From contig CACWTN010000012.1 of the NCBI GenBank assembly GCA_902763805.1, positions 1-52,391 of the forward strand: a DNA stretch of 52,391 nucleotides. Direction: 5' to 3'. Made by a program: the position numbers and the translations under genes. Origin of the DNA: an uncultured bacterium (GTDB lineage Bacteria > Cyanobacteriota > Vampirovibrionia > Gastranaerophilales > Gastranaerophilaceae). How positions within the stretch are numbered: position 1 is the stretch's first letter; each line of letters opens with the position of its first letter. The notes below the pieces were generated by a model. The model was not told where the DNA came from. It searched no databases and saw only the letters and a list, made by a program, of their open reading frames with translations. Positions 48,752 to 52,391 of the stretch are shown here, in pieces.

Positions 48752-49753
48752 TTAGTACATTTTTACCAGTTTTCTTACTTCTGCCAGAACTTTTTGAGCT
48801 TCGACTCTTGCTTTTTCCGAACCTTCTTTTATGATTTTTTCGACAACTTCGGGGTGTTGTTCGTAGTATGTTCTGCGGTCACGAATTTCTTTCATTCGTT
48901 CGTTGATTTTTGCACCAAGCTGACGTTTGCAGTCTGCGCAGCCACGCTGACCTTTTTCGCATTCACATCTTACTGTTTCAATTTCATTTGTATCGCCAAA
49001 GATTTTCCAGTACTTGAATGCTACTTCGCACTCATCAGGGTGTCCGGGGTCATCTTTTCTCATGCGGCTTCTGTCAGTTATTGCAGTCATGACTTTTTTT
49101 GCGGTTTCTTCGGGTGAGTCCGAAATCTTTATATCATTATGGAACGATTTACCCATCTTGTTTCCGTCCAAACCGCAAATTAGCGAGCAGTTGTTGAGCT
49201 TTGGCTGAGGTTCATTAAAGAAGTCTGTTTTGTATACGTTGTTAAATCTTCTAACAATATCACGTGTAAGTTCAACGTGCGCAACCTGATCTATACCTAC
49301 AGGAACCAAATCGGCATTGAAAGTCAAAATATCAGCCGTCATTAGAACGGGATATCCCATTAAACCATAGTTAACCTGAGTGCCCATGCCTTCTTTTGAT
49401 TTAAGGATTTTTGCCATGTCTTTTAAGGTCGGATCGCGTTCTACCCAGTTTTGCGGAGTAATCATACTTAAATAAATATGGAGTTCTGCTGTTTCGGGAA
49501 CAAGCGACTGAACATAGATTGTTGATTTTTCAGGGTCAATACCGCATGCCAGCCAATCCATTACGACATCAATAATATCCTGTCTTAGGTTTTCTGTTTT
49601 GTCATATTTTGTTGTAAGAGCATGCCAATCGGCAACCGAGAAATAGCAATCATATTCATCTTGTAGTTTAACCCAGTTATCTATAACTCCGAGATAGTGC
49701 CCCAGATGTAATCTTCCTGTCGGGCGCATCCCTGACATAATCTTTTGTTTCAT
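48752..49753 (-). CDS. trpS: Tryptophanyl-tRNA synthetase with iron-sulfur-type Cys motif
   Basis: 333 aa, class I. SGMRPTGRLHLGHYLGV (7-23) contains the HIGH-type HLGH, and GNKMGKSFHN (197-206) is the KMSKS motif as KMGKS. A Cys motif at 242, 265, 272 and 275 has spacing C-x22-C-x6-C-x2-C, the same as the [4Fe-4S] cluster of Thermotoga maritima TrpRS, which sits in the anticodon-binding region. This suggests an anaerobic enzyme with the same cluster. AAGGAAG precedes the ATG. Confidence 0.95.
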   Translation of the reverse strand: MKQKIMSGMRPTGRLHLGHYLGVIDNWVKLQDEYDCYFSVADWHALTTKYDKTENLRQDIIDVVMDWLACGIDPEKSTIYVQSLVPETAELHIYLSMITPQNWVERDPTLKDMAKILKSKEGMGTQVNYGLMGYPVLMTADILTFNADLVPVGIDQVAHVELTRDIVRRFNNVYKTDFFNEPQPKLNNCSLICGLDGNKMGKSFHNDIKISDSPEETAKKVMTAITDRSRMRKDDPGHPDECEVAFKYWKIFGDTNEIETVRCECEKGQRGCADCKRQLGAKINERMKEIRDRRTYYEQHPEVVEKIIKEGSEKARVEAQKVLAEVRKLVKMY

Positions 49754-49801
49754 AATATCTTCCTTATTTGATTATATTGTTAATTATATTACAAAAAGTA
49801 A

Positions 49802-51340
49802 TTAATAATTAACCTTTATTACTTCAATCTCTCCCGGTGTCAAAGAAGTATGAAGCTTGCTTTTGTGTATTTTCAGGCTTCCGTCTCCATGAACATACTC
49901 AATTTCAGACTCTTTGTTGAGCTTTGGAATTTTAATTGTTACATTTTCTTTTGTGTTTTTAAAATCGAGATTACCCAAAGCAATTATCCTTACCGGGTTT
50001 TTACCTTTTTGGGTTATCATAAATGCAAAAATCTTATCGTCTTTTGTTTTTATTTGACTGAATTCACCATTTGTTACAAGCTCAATGTTTTCGTTTCGGA
50101 AATTATAAGCTTCTTTAAAGTTTCTTGCAATGTATTTATTAATACCTTTTTTACCGCCTTTCAAGGCTCTTGAAAAGTTGAATATATCTAATTTACCTCT
50201 GTGAACAAAGTATGTATCGTCGTCAGTCTGTGTGACTTCGGCTTTTCCGTTTGCCCACGGGTAAATATATTTGTCCCCGTATGCGAATCCGTCTATTGAA
50301 TAAGGATTATAAGGAAGAATCGCTTCAAGCCATGCTATCATAACGGAAAATTCTTTGCCATGAACTATAACGGGACTTATTTCGTCATGGGTCGTAAAGC
50401 TTAATATTGCACTCTTAGGCTCACTGTATGATTTTAAAAGCTTATTGTTAAATTTTAAGTGTTCAATAAACTCATTTGCATTCCAATCTTTTAGATTGAA
50501 GAAACTTCCGTAATATCCGTCAAACCCTGCTTTTAAGAGTTCGTCATAGGGCGTGAACTCCGCATATTTGCTCGGCGGCTCTCTCCAAGAATCAGAGGCT
50601 TCCGCAAGAAACATAAACTCTTTGTCTTTTTCTCTTGTGTAGTTTATTATTTCAACCCAAAAATCATAAGGCTTTATGGTTGCAACATCAGCTCTTATTC
50701 CGTCGGCACCGAGCGCTAAAACCATGTCTATGAATTTTTTATGAACATCAAGTACATCCTGATTTAATTTTTCGTTGTTACCTGTGTTCAAAAGTCTTAC
50801 ATCTGTCCAGTCCGTTGGAACAATTGAGATGTTTTTATCATTTTTTATGAAAAGTTCGGGTTTTTTCAGGAATAAATCGTAAGAACCGCAACTGGGAAGG
50901 TCAACTATAACTTTAATTCCGCGTTTATGGCATTCTTCAATAAATTTTTTAGCCTGTTCTTTTGGTGTCAAAGCCGAGTTTTTATCGGATAGCTGTTCAT
51001 TAATATTTTCAAAATCACTTATTGCATATAAAGAACCGGCAGTACCCAGAGCTTTAAGCTTTCCTACGGGAGTAATCGGGAGCAGATGAAGCGTGTTGAT
51101 GCCCAAGCCTTTTATTTCATCAAGTCTTTCTATCGCATTGATGAAATTTCCGCTTTCTTCGTTTTCGTCAATGATTTCATTACCGTTAAGGTCTTTTGCG
51201 TTAAAAGTCCTAATGTTTATTCCCAAAATGTTTGTCTGATTATTGAGAAACATGGTTCTGAGATTGTTGTTTTCTCCTGCAAAACAGCAGTTTGAAATTG
51301 CAAAAAGAACCGATAATAATAAAATCATTCTCTTGTTCAT
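49802..51340 (-). CDS. Secreted GH13 alpha-amylase-family enzyme
   Basis: About 512 aa with a signal peptide (MNKRMILLLSVLFAISNCCFAG, 1-22). The TIM-barrel catalytic residues are Asp218 (GIRADVA, region II), Glu247 (FLAEASD, region III) and Asp319 (FTTHDE, region IV). Region I is unusual: VIVDLPSCGSYD (145-156) lacks the N-H of D-x-x-x-N-H. The C-terminal beta domain (about 430-512) closes the protein. ATG 51340 follows GAGGAG by about 9 bases, so the in-frame ATG at 51358 is discounted. It probably attacks starch-like glucans outside the cell, feeding the intracellular glucanotransferase. Confidence 0.88.
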   Translation of the reverse strand: MNKRMILLLSVLFAISNCCFAGENNNLRTMFLNNQTNILGINIRTFNAKDLNGNEIIDENEESGNFINAIERLDEIKGLGINTLHLLPITPVGKLKALGTAGSLYAISDFENINEQLSDKNSALTPKEQAKKFIEECHKRGIKVIVDLPSCGSYDLFLKKPELFIKNDKNISIVPTDWTDVRLLNTGNNEKLNQDVLDVHKKFIDMVLALGADGIRADVATIKPYDFWVEIINYTREKDKEFMFLAEASDSWREPPSKYAEFTPYDELLKAGFDGYYGSFFNLKDWNANEFIEHLKFNNKLLKSYSEPKSAILSFTTHDEISPVIVHGKEFSVMIAWLEAILPYNPYSIDGFAYGDKYIYPWANGKAEVTQTDDDTYFVHRGKLDIFNFSRALKGGKKGINKYIARNFKEAYNFRNENIELVTNGEFSQIKTKDDKIFAFMITQKGKNPVRIIALGNLDFKNTKENVTIKIPKLNKESEIEYVHGDGSLKIHKSKLHTSLTPGEIEVIKVNY

Positions 51341-51388
51341 ATAATTATTACTCCTCACAATAATATTTTATCATGAAATGGGGTAAAT

Positions 51389-51793
51389 TTATTCCTTAAT
51401 CTGAAAAACACATTTAGTACAGTGAGCTTTCGGCTGCAAAACAAGGTTATCATCCAAATCGTACATCTTTGCGATTCTTGTAATCAAGGGTTCTCCGCAC
51501 ATGGGGCATTTTAAATCCGTTTTATGATTAAGTATTTGAGTTTTGATGTTATCAATAACATCATCAGAGATTTCCTGAAACTCGTAACTGCGCTCGTATT
51601 GTTTGATTTCTTTCGGTGAAACTTTAAAAACGCGCGCAAGTTGCTGACGCTGGGTTACGGATAAGAATAATTCTTTACCGGATTCTATATCTTCTAATAT
51701 TTCTAATTTGATACTTGTTTTGTTAGCAAGACCAATTGTTGATAATCCAGCCTGCTCTCTTTTCTTAATAATATATTCTGCTAAACTTTCCAT
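51389..51793 (-). CDS. XRE-family helix-turn-helix plus zinc-ribbon protein
   Basis: 134 aa. Residues 3-60 have the XRE fold (LAEYIIKKREQAGLSTIGLANKTSIKLEILEDIESG... LARVFKVSPKEI), and 95-131 form a zinc ribbon with CPMCGEP and CTKC. It would bind DNA as a dimer. TATAAA stands 7 bases before the ATG with no ribosome site. It is the last protein gene before the large RNA transcribed the other way. Confidence 0.78.
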   Translation of the reverse strand: MESLAEYIIKKREQAGLSTIGLANKTSIKLEILEDIESGKELFLSVTQRQQLARVFKVSPKEIKQYERSYEFQEISDDVIDNIKTQILNHKTDLKCPMCGEPLITRIAKMYDLDDNLVLQPKAHCTKCVFQIKE

Positions 51794-51800
51794 ATAAATA

Positions 51801-51806
51801 TTTATA
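51801..51806 (-). promoter_or_regulatory. -10 box TATAAA, 7 nt before start
   Basis: Minus strand TATAAA, seven bases, ATG of the XRE gene. The stretch 51807-51912 is A/T-rich and otherwise unremarkable. Confidence 0.35.
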
Positions 51807-51912
51807 CAATAAACATGACAAATATAATAATATACATGCTCTCTATAAATATTATGTGATACATACTTTAAAAACCCAGTAATAATTTAAAAAATTTTTT
51901 TAAGGATTATGC

Positions 51913-51941
51913 TTGACATTAAAATTTTTTATGTGTATAAT
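51913..51941 (+). promoter_or_regulatory. Consensus sigma-70 promoter TTGACA-N17-TATAAT
   Basis: Perfect -35 (51913-51918), exact 17-base spacer, perfect -10 (51936-51941). It is the strongest promoter in the window and is followed by no protein frame, the usual sign of an abundant structural RNA. Confidence 0.88.
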
Positions 51942-51947
51942 TAGAAA

Positions 51948-52391
51948 TGCGCGTTGAAATGATGCGTAAAGAAAAACGATTTACACTTAGGTGCCAACGG
52001 TAGCCGTGAAGAACGGAAGGACACCACTGAAAAGCCGAAATATAATATTAGCACATTAAAAGATTTAAGAATTTACACTTATATACTGATGTAACGAAAT
52101 GTAAATAGTTTTTTTAATTATGTTGATTTCAGTTATTGACGATATAAGATGTAAGATGTGGTTGAAAGACCCTTGTAAACGAAGCCAGTAAATAGCAGCT
52201 GAAGGAAGATTATAGTATTTCAGTCGTTTGCAAAAAACAGTTGATAAATAGCAAATCGAACCTTGATAAAAGAATAGTGAAACGTTTGATAAAATCAAAC
52301 AAAAGAAAGACAAAAGCAAAAACTTGTTAATTCTAACAAAGAATGAACGGACAACACAACGTAGTTTGAGCTAGTCGTAGCGATACGATTA
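51948..52391 (+). ncRNA. Large structured non-coding RNA, truncated by window end
   Basis: At least 440 bases without a plausible gene on either strand. Visible stems: GCGCGT/ATGCGT near the 5' end; GGTGCC (51990) with GGACACC (52019-52025, one bulge) enclosing two alternative ACGG/CCGT hairpins; CTGAA/TTCAG around 52199-52222; GTTTGC with GCAAAT; GTTTGAT-AAA-ATCAAAC (52284-52300); TTGTTA-ATTC-TAACAA (52324-52339); and AGTCGTA-GCGA-TACGATT (52373-52390), a 7-bp stem with a GNRA loop. TAAATAGCA occurs twice (52189 and 52245). I find no RNase P, tmRNA, SRP, 6S or intron signature. Size and promoter suit a large ornate RNA of the ROOL/GOLLD kind, but I cannot assign one. Confidence 0.5.

Noticed and set aside
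52065..52319. 84-codon minus-strand frame in the right-edge RNA region
   Set aside because: No start signal, composition typical of antisense to structured RNA, and it lies inside the proposed transcript.
51948..52391. RNase P RNA, tmRNA, SRP RNA, 6S RNA or group I/II intron
   Set aside because: I looked for the GAGGAAAGTCC and ACAGAAA blocks of RNase P, tRNA-like ends of tmRNA, the SRP GGAAG/AGCAG helix 8 motif and intron domain V or P7 signatures and saw none; a covariance search would settle it.
1..52391. CRISPR array, prophage or IS transposase
   Set aside because: No regularly spaced direct repeats, no phage structural genes and no transposase frame were found; only small palindromic repeats occur.

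Overview
The window is about 52 kb of low-GC bacterial chromosome with short intergenic gaps and genes on both strands. I think it comes from a non-photosynthetic relative of the cyanobacteria: Vampirovibrionia/Melainabacteria, most likely gut Gastranaerophilales. The reasons are a diderm-type gene set (DapF, LD-carboxypeptidase, NagZ, dTDP-rhamnose genes), ftsEX beside HDOD and degenerate-GGDEF regulators, an AMIN-like surface protein, and several unrelated proteins that start with a short M-[QR]-I-N-S...F tag, which I associate from memory with that group. The placement is inference; no rRNA gene is present.

Layout. 1-4.2 kb: a GT-C membrane glycosyltransferase, then an accessory stretch with palindromic inverted repeats, a RelB/YafQ toxin-antitoxin pair, an orphan membrane protein, tRNA-Ser(GCU) and two small genes, one behind a sigma-28-type promoter. 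4.3-10.1 kb: LD-carboxypeptidase, an unknown tagged protein, hisS, dapF and a tagged 4-alpha-glucanotransferase. 10.3-11.4 kb: YtxH / DUF948 / YtxH. 11.5-12.4 kb: a structured RNA-like element, tRNA-Leu(UAA) and a chimeric Crp/Fnr remnant. 12.4-18.8 kb: DUF4127, AMIN-like protein, HD-GYP protein, a coiled-coil protein, a TPR-like protein, NagZ and a zinc ribbon. 18.9-22.8 kb: a peptide ABC transporter (binding protein and two permeases) without ATPases. 22.8-24.5 kb: a 535-aa heptad-rich protein with a Cys4 tail behind a second sigma-28-type promoter. 24.7-30.2 kb: half-transketolase, ftsE, ftsX, HDOD protein, REC/degenerate-GGDEF protein and isochorismatase. 30.2-37.6 kb: PLP decarboxylase-like enzyme, a phosphodiester glycosidase with a long structured leader, flavoprotein, AlkD-like protein, GNAT, methyltransferase-like protein, SDR and FRG protein. 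37.7-42.5 kb: rfbCBDA, nadD, yqeK and a small membrane protein. 42.6-51.8 kb: gatA, winged-helix protein and MFS transporter, matrixin-like protease, gltX, trpS, a secreted GH13 enzyme and an XRE/zinc-ribbon regulator. 51.8-52.4 kb: a consensus promoter drives a probable large structured non-coding RNA that runs off the window.

How they work together. Much of the window is housekeeping: tRNA charging (hisS, gatA, gltX, trpS), lysine/DAP and cell-wall recycling, division (ftsEX), rhamnose for surface polysaccharide, NAD synthesis, and alpha-glucan use by the secreted GH13 and MalQ. HD-GYP, HDOD and degenerate GGDEF proteins suggest c-di-GMP-linked control.

Main points for follow-up: two near-identical sigma-28-type promoters; a repeated -10 hexamer 6-7 bases before the start codon at fourteen genes, suggesting leaderless mRNAs; the large RNA at the right edge; and the switch-like leader of the phosphodiester glycosidase. 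All calls come from reading the sequence; no database search was run.
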